A stretch of 64,000 nucleotides of DNA from the NCBI GenBank assembly GCA_916613615.1, contig OU744736.1, positions 1-64,000 on the forward strand. Reading direction: 5' to 3'. This stretch comes from Steromphala cineraria. Lineage: Eukaryota > Mollusca > Gastropoda > Trochida > Trochidae. The notes below the pieces were generated by a model. The model did no database searches. It saw nothing but the letters and a program-made list of their open reading frames with translations, and was not told where the DNA came from. The translations under genes and the position numbers were made by a program. Shown here piece by piece: positions 1 to 10,317 of the stretch. The first letter of the stretch is position 1; the number at the start of each line of letters is the position of its first letter.

Positions 1-672
1 TGATTTTCAACCCAAAAACGAAGGAAACCATTTTTGTAAAATTTTGACCAAATTGCTTAAAATTGACCCGAAACGTCAAAAATATCAAATTTGCTTAAAA
101 CATGGTTAGGACGCATCTACATGCTCCGTACACCTCCACAAGCAAAGTTTAGCTGATTTTCAACCCAAAAACGAAGGAAACCATTTTTGTAAAATTTTGA
201 CCAAATTGCTTAAAATTGACCCGAAACGTCAAAAATATCAAATTTGCTTAAAACATGGTTAGGACGCATCTACATGCTCCGTACACATCCACAAGCAAAG
301 TTTAGCTGATTTTCAACCCAAAAACGAAGGAAACCATTTTTGTAAAATTTTGACCAAATTGCTTAAAATTGACCCGAAACGTCAAAAATATCAAATTTGC
401 TTAAAACATGGTTAGGACGCATCTACATGCTCCGTACACATCCACAAGCAAAGTTTAGCTGATTTTCAACCCAAAAACGAAGGAAACCATTTTTGTAAAA
501 TTTTGACCAAATTGCTTAAAATTGACCCGAAACGTCAAAAATATCAAATTTGCTTAAAACATGGTTAGGACGCATCTACATGCTCTGTACACATCCACAA
601 GGAAAGTTTAGCTGATTTTCAACCCAAAAACGAAGGAAACCATTTTTGTAAAATTTTGACCAAATTGCTTAA
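1..672 (+). repeat. 153-bp satellite, block 1 (plus orientation)
   Basis: About 4.4 near-identical head-to-tail monomers with a 153-bp period: the GACCCG landmark recurs at 65, 218, 371 and 524. Each monomer contains TTGCTTAAAA twice, 38 bp apart (for example 53-62 and 91-100), so each has two TTAA sites. The block ends at TTAA 669-672, where a piggyBac element begins, and the same monomer resumes in phase at 9547. It presumably continues left of the window. There is no gene: short frames across the array exist only because 153 is a multiple of three. Confidence 0.97.
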
Positions 673-686
673 CCCTTACGATGCGG
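673..686 (+). repeat. left terminal inverted repeat of piggyBac copy A
   Basis: CCCTTACGATGCGG directly follows the TTAA target site. It is a perfect inverted match to 9533-9546 and identical to the end of copy B at 57671-57684. Confidence 0.96.
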
Positions 687-929
687 GGAGCGGTATATTT
701 CCGTGCCAAATATAAACTGGCGCGCAAGCCCTCTAGGCGAAATCCGGAGTCCGGACTCTAACTTTCACGAGAAGGCAAAAATTTACTGCAAGCAGTTTTG
801 GCGGCTCCCGGATTGCTCGTAATTATTTTCCGCGCCTCGCTAAACGCCGTTGTTTTATGAAAATTGGTTTAACTGGCGCAGACAGCGAGCCCCGTGAAAA
901 CATGTATTTTCTCTGTTGAATTGTTGACA
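687..929. other. left subterminal unique region of copy A
   Basis: A relatively GC- and CpG-rich stretch between the left terminal repeat and the minisatellite. No ORF or known motif is evident. It holds a small dyad ACTGC-AA-GCAGT at 785-796. By analogy with piggyBac it should contain subterminal transposase-binding sequence, but none is identified. The equivalent part of copy B lies outside the window. Confidence 0.4.
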
Positions 930-3045
930 AAAAGCAGACAAAATGTGTTCTTTTGCGCTTGATATTTCATTAACCAAGTGGCGCGCTCTAACACATGATA
1001 TATCGATGGAAAGAGAATAAAATTGTCTTCAATTTGGTGTATAATTTGTATATGCGCAGTTGCAAATAATTGTACTATAAAGGCCGTAAAAGGCCGCAAA
1101 AGCAGACAAAATGTGTTCTTTCGCGCTTGATATTTCACTAACCAAGTGGCGCGCTCTAACATATGATATATCGATGGAAAGAGAATAAAATTGTCTTCAA
1201 TTTGGTGTATAATTTGTATATACGCAGTTTTCAAATAATTGTACTAAAAAATATTTAAAAGTTTTCGACTTTCGTGCATGATATTTCACTAATCAAGTGG
1301 CGCGCTCTACCACATGATATATCGATGGAAAGAGAATAAAATTGTCTTCAATTTGGTGTATAATTTGTATATGCGCAGTTGCAAATAATTGTACTATAAA
1401 GGCCGTAAAAGGCCGCAAAAACAGGCAAAATGTGTTCTTTCGCGCTTGATATTTCACTAACCAAGTGGCGCGCTCTACCACATGATATATCGATGGAAAG
1501 AGAATAAAATTGTCTTCAATTTGGTGTATAATTTGTATATGCGCAGTTGCAAATAATTGTACTATAAAGGCCGTAAAAGGCCGCAAAAGCAGACAAAATG
1601 TGTTCTTTCGCGCTTGATATTTCACTAACCAAGTGGCGCGCTCTAACACATGATATATCGATGGAAAGAGAATAAAATTGTCTTCAATTTGGTGTATAAT
1701 TTGTATATGCGCAGTTTTCAAATAATTGTACTAAAAAATATTTCAAAATGTGTTCTTTCGCGCTTGATATTTCACTAACCCAGTGGCGCGCTCTACCACA
1801 TGATATATCGATGGAAAGAGAATAAAATTGTCTTCAATTTGGTGTATAATTTGCATATGCGCAGTTTCAAATAATTGCACTATAAAGGCCACAAAAGGCC
1901 GCAAAAGGCCGCAAAAACAGCCAAAATGTGTTCTTTCGCGCTTGATATTTCACTAACCAAGTGGCGCGCTCTACCACATGATATATCGATGGAAAGAGAA
2001 TAAAATTGTCTTCAATTTGGTGTATAATTTGTATATGCGCAGTTGCAAATAATTGTACTATAAAGGCCGTAAAAGGCCGCAAAAGCAGACAAAATGTGTT
2101 CTTTCGCGCTTGATATTTCACTAACCAAGTGGCGCGCTCTAACACATGATATATCGATGGAAAGAGAATAAAATTGTCTTCAATTTGGTGTATAATTTGT
2201 ATATGCGCAGTTTTCAAATAATTGTACTAAAAAATATTTCAAAATGTGTTCTTTCGCGCTTGATATTTCACTAACCAAGTGGCGCCCTCTACCACATGAT
2301 ATATCGATGGAAAGAGAATAAAATTGTCTTCAATTTGGTGTATAATTTGCATATGCGCAGTTTCAAATAATTGCACTATAAAGGCCACAAAAGGCCGCAA
2401 AAGGCCGCAAAAGCAGACAAAATGTGTTCTTTCACGCTCGATATTTCACTAACCAAGTGGCGCGCTCTAACACATGATATATCGATGGAAAGAGAATAAA
2501 ATTGTCTTCAATTTGGTGTATAATTTGTATATGCGCAGTTGCAAATAATTGCACTATAAAGGCCGCAAAAAGCCGCAAAAGCAAACAAAATGTGTTCTTT
2601 CGCGCTCGATATTTCACTAACCAAGTGGCGCGCTCTACCACATGATATATCGATGGAAAGAGAATAAAATTGTCTTCAATTTGGTGTATAATTTGTATAT
2701 GCGCAGTTGCAAATAATTGTACTAAAAATATTTAAAAGTTTTCGACTTTCGTGCATGATATTTCAATAACAAATTGGCGCGCTATAAAACATGATATATC
2801 GATGGAAAGAGAATAAAATTGTCTTCAATTTGGTGTATAATTTGTATATGCGCAGTTGCAAATAATTGTACTATGAAGGCCGCAAAAAAAAAGCTTTTGC
2901 GCTTGATATTTTACTAACCAAGTGGCGCGCTATAAAGCAAGATATATCGATGGAAAGAGAATAAAAGTGCCATCATTTTGGTACATGATATGTATATGCG
3001 CAAAGAGAAATAAAGATGCAAGAAGCCCCGCAAAATGTGTGTAGG
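930..3045. repeat. left internal minisatellite of copy A (13 units, about 147-177 bp)
   Basis: Thirteen units can be counted from the recurring GATATATCGATGGAAAGAG motif (near 1000, 1166, 1317, 1485, 1652, 1801, 1978, 2147, 2301, 2477, 2645, 2792 and 2940). Units vary in length because a GGCCGCAAAA-rich linker expands and contracts. Most linkers carry ACTATAAAGGCC, a TATA-box-like string. A core (AATTGTCTTCA, then TGTATAATTTGTATATGCGC) is related to the core of the right minisatellite in the same orientation. Minus-strand frames of 116-142 aa here are repeats of one unit and show no sign of being genes. Confidence 0.93.
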
Positions 3046-4334
3046 TCTTTTTGACATAAAACATTTTTTCCGGTTTTTAGTCATGACGTAATGGGAAACT
3101 TGTCCCATTACCAAACTTACATGATCGGGTTGCGATGACGTCAGAGGTTCCGAACCACTTCCGGGCATCGAAATTTTTTTCCGGGTCTCGGCATGAGGTA
3201 ATGGGAACGTTTTCCCATGACGAAAGGGACGTCCGAGTGTTCTGACCACTTCCGGCCATCGGAAATTTTGTCCCGGGTCTCGCCATGATGTAATGGGAAA
3301 GTTGTCCCATGACCACATTCACACTATCGGGTTTTGAGCACGATCGTGCTTTTGTTCTACTTTTCCGAGACCACCCGGCGGTATGGGCTTTTTTTGGGCC
3401 ACTTTCACTCTCGGGTTATGACGAAGGCCGGAGATTTTGACCACTTCCGAGCTTCGCCGTGAGGTATGGACTTTTTTCCCATGAAAAATCGAGCGTACTC
3501 GGAGTTTTCTTTCGAGGATTTTCAATATTTTTAGTGCGGGCCTCGCCACGAGACATGGTACAAATTTACCCTTAGCCCCCAAAGCTAAAAACTGTCGAAG
3601 CGAAAGTTTGCTTCCAGTTCTGCCTAAAAAGTTATAACTCGGAAACAGAAATATTGTCATGATCGAGACGCTTTTTCCGACTGTAGTCGTTTTTGTGAGA
3701 AAAATTTCCCACTAAATTTCGGCTGCACTCGGGTTTTTTAGAACTGCGTGAACATTTTTGTTTGTGATGCCATTTGCTGAAACTGCACATGTCCAAACTT
3801 TGAGTGTCAATGTCTACCCTTTCACGTCCCTGGAAGAAAGGAGAAGTTACTAATTATTGAAATATTTACATAAAACCGTTTTCGTCAATAACAAAATAAA
3901 AAAAATTTATTTGTGAAAAGTGACTTATTGGAGAGGTGGAAAAGTCGGGGCTCTATCTGCGGTATAAATGTTGTTGACGCGAAGCAATCGGTTTTTGACT
4001 TATTCAACTTTTTCGGAGACCGAGAATTTTCTCCCGAGAGGGACGGAACGTTTGTGGGAATTTTTCCCATGAAAAATCGAGGGTGCTCGGAACATTCATT
4101 CGAGAATTTTCACTATTTCTAGTGCGGGCCTCGCCGCAAACCATGGGAAAAATTGACCCTTAGCACCCAAACTTTCAAAATCAATATCATGTTTAGTGAA
4201 ATTCAAAAACTATTTTCGGTGTTATTCCGAGGTCTGAAACATTTTCCTTATATGTCGGGCGAGGTCCTTCCATTCGAGAACAACCAATTTCATGGGCAAC
4301 GTTGCCCAGTGCCTCGGATTTCAGAACACAAAGT
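3046..4334. repeat. hairpin-bearing and duplicated non-coding block in copy A
   Basis: No credible gene. Three short tandem modules contain near-perfect dyads of the form TAATGGGAA...TTnTCCCAT at 3089-3110, 3199-3218 and 3291-3310, each in a context of CCACTTCCGG and GGGTCTCG motifs. A roughly 115-bp segment containing CCCATGAAAAATCGAG and AGTGCGGGCCTCGCC occurs twice in direct orientation, near 3478-3590 and 4067-4170. The block is conserved in copy B (about 62050-63140), as expected for a recent copy, so conservation does not show function. Confidence 0.75.
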
Positions 4335-4640
4335 CCGAGAGATTGCTTTCGCGCTTGATATTTCACTAACCAAGCGGCGCGCTCTAACACATGAGATATC
4401 GTTGGAAAGAGGATGAAATTGCCTTCATTTTGGCATATCATTTGTATGTCCGCCCATGCAAATAATTATACTATAAAGGCCGCAAAAGTATGTACTTTCG
4501 CGCTTGATATTTCACTAACCAAGCGGCGCGCTCTAACACACGATATATCGTTGGAAAGAGAATAAAAGTGCCATCATTTTGGTATATCATATGTATATGC
4601 GCAAAGAGAAATAAAGATGCAAGAAGCCCCGCAAAATGTG
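4335..4640. repeat. two further copies of the left minisatellite module
   Basis: Two diverged units of the left minisatellite reappear next to the transposase (TTTCGCGCTTGATATTTCAC near 4347 and 4497). The second continues into the same GATGCAAGAAGCCCCGCAAAATGTG tail seen at 3014-3040. The 3.05-4.33 kb block is therefore flanked by direct copies of one module. ACTATAAAGGCCGC at about 4469-4482 is the TATA-like string nearest upstream of the transposase. Confidence 0.8.
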
Positions 4641-5091
4641 TTGATGTCCTTTTTTTGACATCGGCAATTTTGTTTGGGTTTCGCCGCGACGCTGCGGCGG
4701 TTAGGTCCGTGGAACCTATCAAAAGTTGCAAAACTTTTGTAATCCACAACTGACAATCAGAGCTTCCCTGACGTAGATGGTTGTTTCGTTCGCGACTCGC
4801 CAACTCGTCGCCTAGGAAGTCAGAAGAAAGCCCAGGTTTTCGACTTTTGGGGAGTCGTATGAATAAAAGAACCGGGGTTAGCCGGGACAGTCATGAAACG
4901 TCCAAATATGTGAATTTTACCATTGCCTTTGGTGCCGTCGGCGCCGATGGTGTGATTGTTTCAAATACTTTGGAATGACGGCAAATGAATGTCCATGAGG
5001 CTCACACTGATTTTCTCTGTAAAATGCTCCTGAGTTGTTCTTACTTGCACATGTCTAAATCTGTTTCAATCTATTACAGATGATATAGAAG
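4641..5091 (+). promoter_or_regulatory. probable 5' leader region of transposase A
   Basis: Non-repetitive sequence between the minisatellite modules and the transposase start. A good 3' splice-acceptor context (CTGTTTCAATCTATTACAG, AG ending at 5079) lies 12 bases before ATG 5092. The message may therefore have a spliced 5' leader, but no convincing donor was found. A 65-codon open frame at 4781-4978 has no recognisable similarity and is probably incidental. The region is nearly identical in copy B (61098-61550). Confidence 0.4.
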
Positions 5092-7071
5092 ATGCCAAGA
5101 TTTAGAGGAAGGAGACCGAGGACTCGGAACTATGGGGGGCCGTATGCTTCAGACGACGAGTTCTCTTCCGAAGTCCATGCTGATGAAACTTCTGATATGG
5201 AAACTACTGATGATAGTGATGTGAATAGTGATAGTGATGGATTGGTATCGGACATGGACAGTGATCCAGACATAAGGAACATTGCAAGACGTATACTAGC
5301 TGCTACGGCGAGCGCAGCTTCTGCTGGTTCTTCCACTGACGAGTTCGTTGACTTGGATGATCAAGACAGTGACACCTCTGATACAGGGGAGGGGGATTTT
5401 GCGGCAAACTGGAAGGACGGGCCGAGGCCACGTGGACGTGTTGATCTGCCTTTTACGGGACAGACTGGGCTGGGACAGTTCAAAGAATTGCCTGAGCAAC
5501 CAAAACCTATTGACTATTTCGAAATGTTCTTACAAGAAGATGATTACGGATTAATGGCAACGGAAACCAATAGATACTTTCACCAAGAATGCGACGACGA
5601 GGTCCTCCCGCCCAAGTCAAGAATGCGCCAGTGGAAGGATACGAATGCTGAGGAAATGAAAGTATTCGTAGCGATGACTATCGCCATGTCCTTAGTTGTA
5701 CAGAGGAACTTTTCAGAGTATTGGTCGACTAGTGATGTTACCTCGACGCCTTTCTTCCCAAAGTGTATGCCTAGAGACAGGTTTTGGTTGTTGCTCACGT
5801 TTCTTCACTTATCTGATAACAGTATAATGCCAGGACGAAACACACCACAGTTTTCCCCACTCAATAAACTTGGAATATTGTATAACCGCATCATACATCG
5901 GTTCTCAAGAGTTTATATACCGCATCAACATATCTCAGTTGATGAGGGATTGGTGCCTTGGAAAGGCAACCTCAGCTTCAAGGTTTACAACCCTGACAAA
6001 CCTAAGAAGTATGGCATCAAGGCTTACATGTTGTGTGACTCGCACAATGGATACGTCTGTAAATTCAAACTCTACACTGGAAGAACCAACGAAGTTTCTA
6101 TTGGAGGGAAAACGTATGATTTGGTCATGGATTTGGTCAAAGATTACTCTCGGAAGGGATATCATGTTTACATGGACAATTTCTATTCATCTGTGACATT
6201 GTACATCAATCTGTGGAAGTGTGGTTTCGGTGCGACGGGGACTTTGCGAGGAAATAGGAGCGGAATCCCAGTCAAACTGAAGAGAAAAACGAAGAAACCA
6301 GAGAAAGGTTCTATGTTGCAGCAACACAACAAAGAACTTCTGATCGTCAGGTATGAGGACAGAAAGTCAGTCTTGCTTATGTCCACTGTTGAGGACACGG
6401 AAGATGTCGAGTCGGGAAGGAAGAACAGGGTGACTGGAGAACCAATTACAAAACCTCGGATCGTTCATGAATACAACAAGTACATGGGTGGCGTCGACCG
6501 GGCCGGTCAGATGTTGTCGTACACACCGTTCAAGATGAAAACTCTAAAGTGGTGGAAGCGTGTGTGGTTTCATATCCTCAACGTTGCTCTTTTGAATGCC
6601 TACGTTCTGTACAAAGAACTCTCCAAAGATAAAACACTAAAGACAAACAGAGAATTTAGAAAAGAAATAGTTCAACACATCATAACATTTGCCGACAGAG
6701 ATAAGGTTGCATCTCTCGGCAGACGTCCCCGGGGTCGGCGATGTACGACCGACGACAGTATTGTACGCCTGCATGGCCGTCACTTTCCTTCAAAGATCGA
6801 GCCTGTAGGAAGAAAGAAGAATTTGTCACGCACCTGTGTTGTATGTTCTAAAGCCAGACGTGAACTCTTGCGGCGTGGAGCGGCAGCTGCCAACCAGCCA
6901 GCAAGAAAGAAGAAAAGAGTAGGAAGAGAATCTTGTTTCGAGTGTCTAGACTGCAATGTTGCTTTGTGTGTAGAACCATGTTTCCGCCTATACCACACAT
7001 CACAAGATTTCTGTAAAGCCTATATCAGTATGATAGAGAGGGAAGAGGAAGATGGGGATGAAGATAATTGA
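5092..7071 (+). CDS. piggyBac-like transposase (659 aa), copy A
   Basis: This is the DDE-type cut-and-paste transposase of the element, expected to excise and insert it at TTAA in the nucleus. The N-terminus (about 1-110) is acidic and low-complexity, rich in Asp and Ser. The catalytic domain runs from about 135 to 510. The three expected acidic residues are visible: D284 in SVDEGLVPW, D362 in YMDNFYSS and D469 in YMGGVDRAGQ. These correspond to piggyBac D268, D346 and D447. A basic stretch (RPARKKKR type, about 603-609) sits within a C-terminal cysteine-rich domain with C582, C585, C615, C618, C621, C626, C630, H635 and C641, the zinc-binding end-recognition domain of the family. Length matches PGBD-type proteins (about 580-660 aa). 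The frame is uninterrupted and apparently functional. ATG 5092 follows a splice-acceptor-like CAG. Whether a non-terminal exon exists upstream is unknown. Confidence 0.95.
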   Translation: MPRFRGRRPRTRNYGGPYASDDEFSSEVHADETSDMETTDDSDVNSDSDGLVSDMDSDPDIRNIARRILAATASAASAGSSTDEFVDLDDQDSDTSDTGEGDFAANWKDGPRPRGRVDLPFTGQTGLGQFKELPEQPKPIDYFEMFLQEDDYGLMATETNRYFHQECDDEVLPPKSRMRQWKDTNAEEMKVFVAMTIAMSLVVQRNFSEYWSTSDVTSTPFFPKCMPRDRFWLLLTFLHLSDNSIMPGRNTPQFSPLNKLGILYNRIIHRFSRVYIPHQHISVDEGLVPWKGNLSFKVYNPDKPKKYGIKAYMLCDSHNGYVCKFKLYTGRTNEVSIGGKTYDLVMDLVKDYSRKGYHVYMDNFYSSVTLYINLWKCGFGATGTLRGNRSGIPVKLKRKTKKPEKGSMLQQHNKELLIVRYEDRKSVLLMSTVEDTEDVESGRKNRVTGEPITKPRIVHEYNKYMGGVDRAGQMLSYTPFKMKTLKWWKRVWFHILNVALLNAYVLYKELSKDKTLKTNREFRKEIVQHIITFADRDKVASLGRRPRGRRCTTDDSIVRLHGRHFPSKIEPVGRKKNLSRTCVVCSKARRELLRRGAAAANQPARKKKRVGRESCFECLDCNVALCVEPCFRLYHTSQDFCKAYISMIEREEEDGDEDN

Positions 7072-7207
7072 AGAAAGAAAAAAGAAGTAGAAGTGTGGAC
7101 TGAACTCTAGACCTTGTTAGGTTCTATAAAGCTGTTATTCGCACCTTTGAAGGTGATTATTGTTATACTTATATATTTGTTGATTATATTGTACAAGCAT
7201 TTATAAA

Positions 7208-7213
7208 AATAAA
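7208..7213 (+). terminator. poly(A) signal of transposase A
   Basis: AATAAA lies 137 bases after the stop codon and is followed by a T-rich stretch, a plausible cleavage and polyadenylation region. The same signal is conserved in copy B. Confidence 0.7.
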
Positions 7214-7489
7214 TTTTTCTTTTTTTATTTCGTAACAGAGACAGAGAAAGTCAATGTGAGCTGTCCGTGGAAGTTCAACTGAAGCCGCATCATGAACCCC
7301 CACCCCTTCTTTGGCACTATATACAATTTTGGAAGGGGGTGGGGATCAAATCATTTACATGATTGTAAAGAGCGAAGAACGAGCTTCAGTCCAATGTGTC
7401 ATTTGTAAATGCGCACGAAAAACTAAAGAAACTGCAAGCTATCTGTCGGAAATATCAAACCTTTTCTCAAAAATGATTGGGGTTACCCA
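7214..7489. other. 3' spacer between transposase A and the right minisatellite
   Basis: Non-coding sequence with a short C-rich/G-rich inverted pair (CCCCCACCCCTTC near 7297 and GAAGGGGGTGGGG near 7332) that could form a stable hairpin. An 83-codon frame overlapping it (7311-7562) has no recognisable similarity. The spacer is conserved in copy B. Confidence 0.4.
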
Positions 7490-9215
7490 CCTTGCGGCAT
7501 TCATATCTCACGGAACGTTTGAGATAATTTCAATTTTTTTTCTCCATTTTGTAGAGGAGTAAATTGTCTTCATTTCAATGTATCATTTGTCTATGCGCGC
7601 ACAATGATAAAGAAGCGGCAGCGATGCACGGAATAAATGACATCGTCCACCCGCGCTACTTGCGCGCCGGCGTTCGCTAATTGAACTTGTATTTAACTCC
7701 CGCACCTTGTGGCACTCATATCTCACGAACCATTAGAGATATTTTTATAATTTTTATATCAACTTGTAGAGAAAAGAATTGTCTTCATTTCCATGTATCA
7801 TATGTCTATGCGCGGACAGGAATAAAGAAGCGGCAAGCGAAAGACAAGTGATCGTTCACACGCGCTACTTGCGCTCCGGCGTTCGCTAATTGAACTTGTG
7901 TTAACTCGCGCACCTTGCGGCACTCATATCTCACGAACCATTAGAGATATTTTTATAATTTTTATATCAACTTGTAGAGAAAAGAATTGTCTTTTTTTCC
8001 ATGTATCATATGTCTATGCGCGCAATGAAGAAGCGGTGCGCGCTCTACTTGCGCTCCGGCGTTCGCTAATTGAACTTGTATTTAACTCCCGCACCTTGCG
8101 GCACTCATATCTCACGAACCATTAGAGATATTTTTATAATTTTTATATCAACTTGTAGAGAAAAGAATTGTCTTTTTTTCCATGTATCATATGTCTATGC
8201 GCGCACAAAAATAAAGAAGCGGCAAGCGAAAGATAAGTGATCGTTCACACGCGCTACTTCCGCTCCGGCGTTCGCTAATTGAACTTGTATTTAACTCCCG
8301 CACCTTGTGGCACTCATATCTCACGAACCATTAGAGATATTTTTATAATTTTTATATCAACTTGTAGAGAAAAGAATTGTCTTTTTTTCCATGTATCATA
8401 TGTCTATGCGCGCAATGAAGAAGCGGTGCGCGCTCTACTTGCGCTCCGGCGTTCGCTAATTGAACTTGTATTTAACTCCCGCACCTTGCGGCACTCATAT
8501 CTCACGAACCATTAGAGATATTTTTATAATTTTTATATCAACTTGTAGAGAAAAGAATTGTCTTTTTTTCCATGTATCATATGTCTATGCGCGCACAAAA
8601 ATAAAGAAGCGGCAAGCGAAAGATAAGTGATCGTTCACACGCGCTACTTCCGCTCCGGCGTTCGCTAATTGAACTTGTATTTAACTCCCGCACCTTGCGG
8701 CACTCATATCTCACGAACCATTAGAGATATTTTTATAATTTTTATATCAACTTGTAGAGAAAAGAATTGTCTTTTTTGCCATGTATCATATGTCTATGCG
8801 CGCAATGAAGAAGCGGTGCGCGCTCTACTTGCGCTCCGGCGTTCGCTAATTAAACTTGTATTTAACTCCCGCACCTTGCGGCACTCATATCTCACGAACC
8901 ATTAGAGATATTTTTATAAGTTTTATATCAACTTGTAGAGAAAAGAATTGTCTTTTTTTCCATGTATCATATGTCTATGCGCGGACAGGAATAAAGAAGC
9001 GGCAAGCGAAAGATAAGTGATCGTTCACACGCGCTACTTGCGCGCCGGCGTTCGCTAATTGAACTTGTATTTAACTCGCGCATCTTGCGGCACTCATATC
9101 TCACGAACCATTAGAGATATTTTTATAATTTTTATATCAACTTGTAGATAAAAGAATTGTCTTTTTTTCCATGTATCATATGTCTATGCACGCACAAAAA
9201 TAAAGAAGCGGCAAG
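7490..9215. repeat. right internal minisatellite of copy A (8 units in 390-bp dimers)
   Basis: CTCACGAACCATTAGAGATA recurs near 7722, 7930, 8111, 8320, 8501, 8710, 8891 and 9100, after one more diverged unit near 7498. Spacings alternate between about 181 and 209 bp, so the higher-order unit is a 390-bp dimer. The two monomer types differ by an indel around AAAAATAAAGAAGCGGCAAGCGAAAGA. The unit core (GAATTGTCTT, CATGTATCATATGTCTATGCGCGC) resembles that of the left minisatellite in the same orientation. No gene is present. Confidence 0.93.
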
Positions 9216-9532
9216 CGGAATTAAAGACTTTCTTTTGATGACTGTGGGAAAAAAAATATGAGGCGCATCGTAATGTTTTTTTATATATTTATAAAGAGGC
9301 ACAGTGTATCTAGAAGTCCATGTAAAAAGAATTATTCTGTGTGCATAAATAAACATTTTACAAGGCTCTAAATAAAAATCCGGGATCCGCGAAATAGATA
9401 CACCAATTGTTGTAAAAGACCCGGGACTCGCTACATAAACATATTCAGTGGGCGGTGCAATCAGGATATAACGGTGGCTGGCACCGGACAAAACAATGTC
9501 GCCACGGGGGCTAGTTGAGCAAAAATATATAG

Positions 9533-9546
9533 CCGCATCGTAAGGG
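9533..9546 (-). repeat. right terminal inverted repeat of piggyBac copy A
   Basis: CCGCATCGTAAGGG is followed by TTAA. It is the exact inverse of 673-686. Confidence 0.96.
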
Positions 9547-10317
9547 TTAAAATTGACCCGAAATGTCAAAAATATCAAATTTGCTTAAAACATGGTTAGG
9601 ACGCATCTACATGCTCCGTACACCTCCACAAGCAAAGTTTAGCTGATTTTCAACCCAAAAACGAAGGAAACCATTTTTGTAAAATTTTGACCAAATTGCT
9701 TAAAATTGACCCGAAACGTCAAAAATATCAAATTTGCTTAAAACATGGTTAGGAGGCATCTACATGCTCCGTACACATCCACAAGCAAAGTTTAGCTGAT
9801 TTTCAACCCAAAAACGAAGGAAACCATTTTTGTGAAATTTTGACCAAATTGCTTAAAATTGACCCGAAACGTCAAAAATATCAAATTTGCTTAAAACATG
9901 GTTAGGACGCATCTACATGCTCCGTACACATCCACAAGCAAAGTTTAGCTGATTTTCAACCCAAAAACGAAGGAAACCATTTTTGTGAAATTTTGACCAA
10001 ATTGCTTAAAATTGACCCGAAACGTCAAAAATATCAAATTTGCTTAAAACATGGTTAGGACGCATCTACATGCTCCGTACACATCCACAAGCAAAGTTTA
10101 GCTGATTTTCAACCCAAAAACGAAGGAAACCATTTTTGTGAAATTTTGACCAAATTGCTTAAAATTGACCCGAAACGTCAAAAATATCAAATTTGCTTAA
10201 AACATGGTTAGGACGCATCTACATGCTCCGTGTACACCTCCACAAGCAAAGTTTAGCTGATTTTCAACCCAAAAACGAAGGAAACCATTTTTGTAAAATT
10301 TTGACCAAATTGCTTAA
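9547..10317 (+). repeat. 153-bp satellite, block 2 (plus orientation)
   Basis: About five monomers between the right end of piggyBac copy A and the left end of the 15.4-kb element. Both junctions fall at the same TTAA of the monomer (GCTTAAAATTGACC), and phase is kept across both insertions. One monomer carries the GTGTACACCTCC variant also seen near 28560, 30560, 40812 and 44485. Confidence 0.97.

Larger units (their letters stand above)
673..9546 (+). mobile_element. piggyBac-type DNA transposon, copy A, full length (8,874 bp)
   Basis: The element is bounded by TTAA 669-672 and TTAA 9547-9550. Its ends are perfect 14-bp inverted repeats (CCCTTACGATGCGG at 673-686, complement at 9533-9546). 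Deleting the element and one TTAA restores an unbroken satellite monomer, which proves the boundaries. Layout: left unique end, 13-unit minisatellite (930-3045), a block of hairpins and duplicated modules (3046-4640), transposase (5092-7071), poly(A) signal, and a right minisatellite (7490-9215). TTAA duplication and CCC termini are diagnostic of the piggyBac superfamily. It is much longer than the usual 2.5-5 kb because of the internal arrays. Both ends and the transposase are intact, so it is a candidate for recent autonomous activity. Confidence 0.96.

Noticed and set aside
785..796. Shared TGCAAGCAGT string between the left end of piggyBac copy A and the tips of the 15.4-kb element
   Set aside because: Only ten bases and at different distances from the ends, so chance similarity cannot be excluded. 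The terminal repeats themselves differ.
869..2641. Minus-strand frames of 69-142 aa in the left minisatellite of copy A
   Set aside because: The frames repeat one 56-residue unit because some minisatellite units are near a multiple of three. Other units break the frame, and no domain or initiation context supports a protein.
3319..3660. 113-aa minus-strand frame near the hairpin block, also in copy B (62569-62910)
   Set aside because: Presence in both copies reflects recent common descent. The composition and lack of any domain do not support a protein.
9132..9578. 148-aa minus-strand frame at the right end of copy A (and the copy B counterpart 57639-58034)
   Set aside because: It runs across the transposon terminus into satellite DNA, so it cannot be a conserved gene. 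No recognisable domain.
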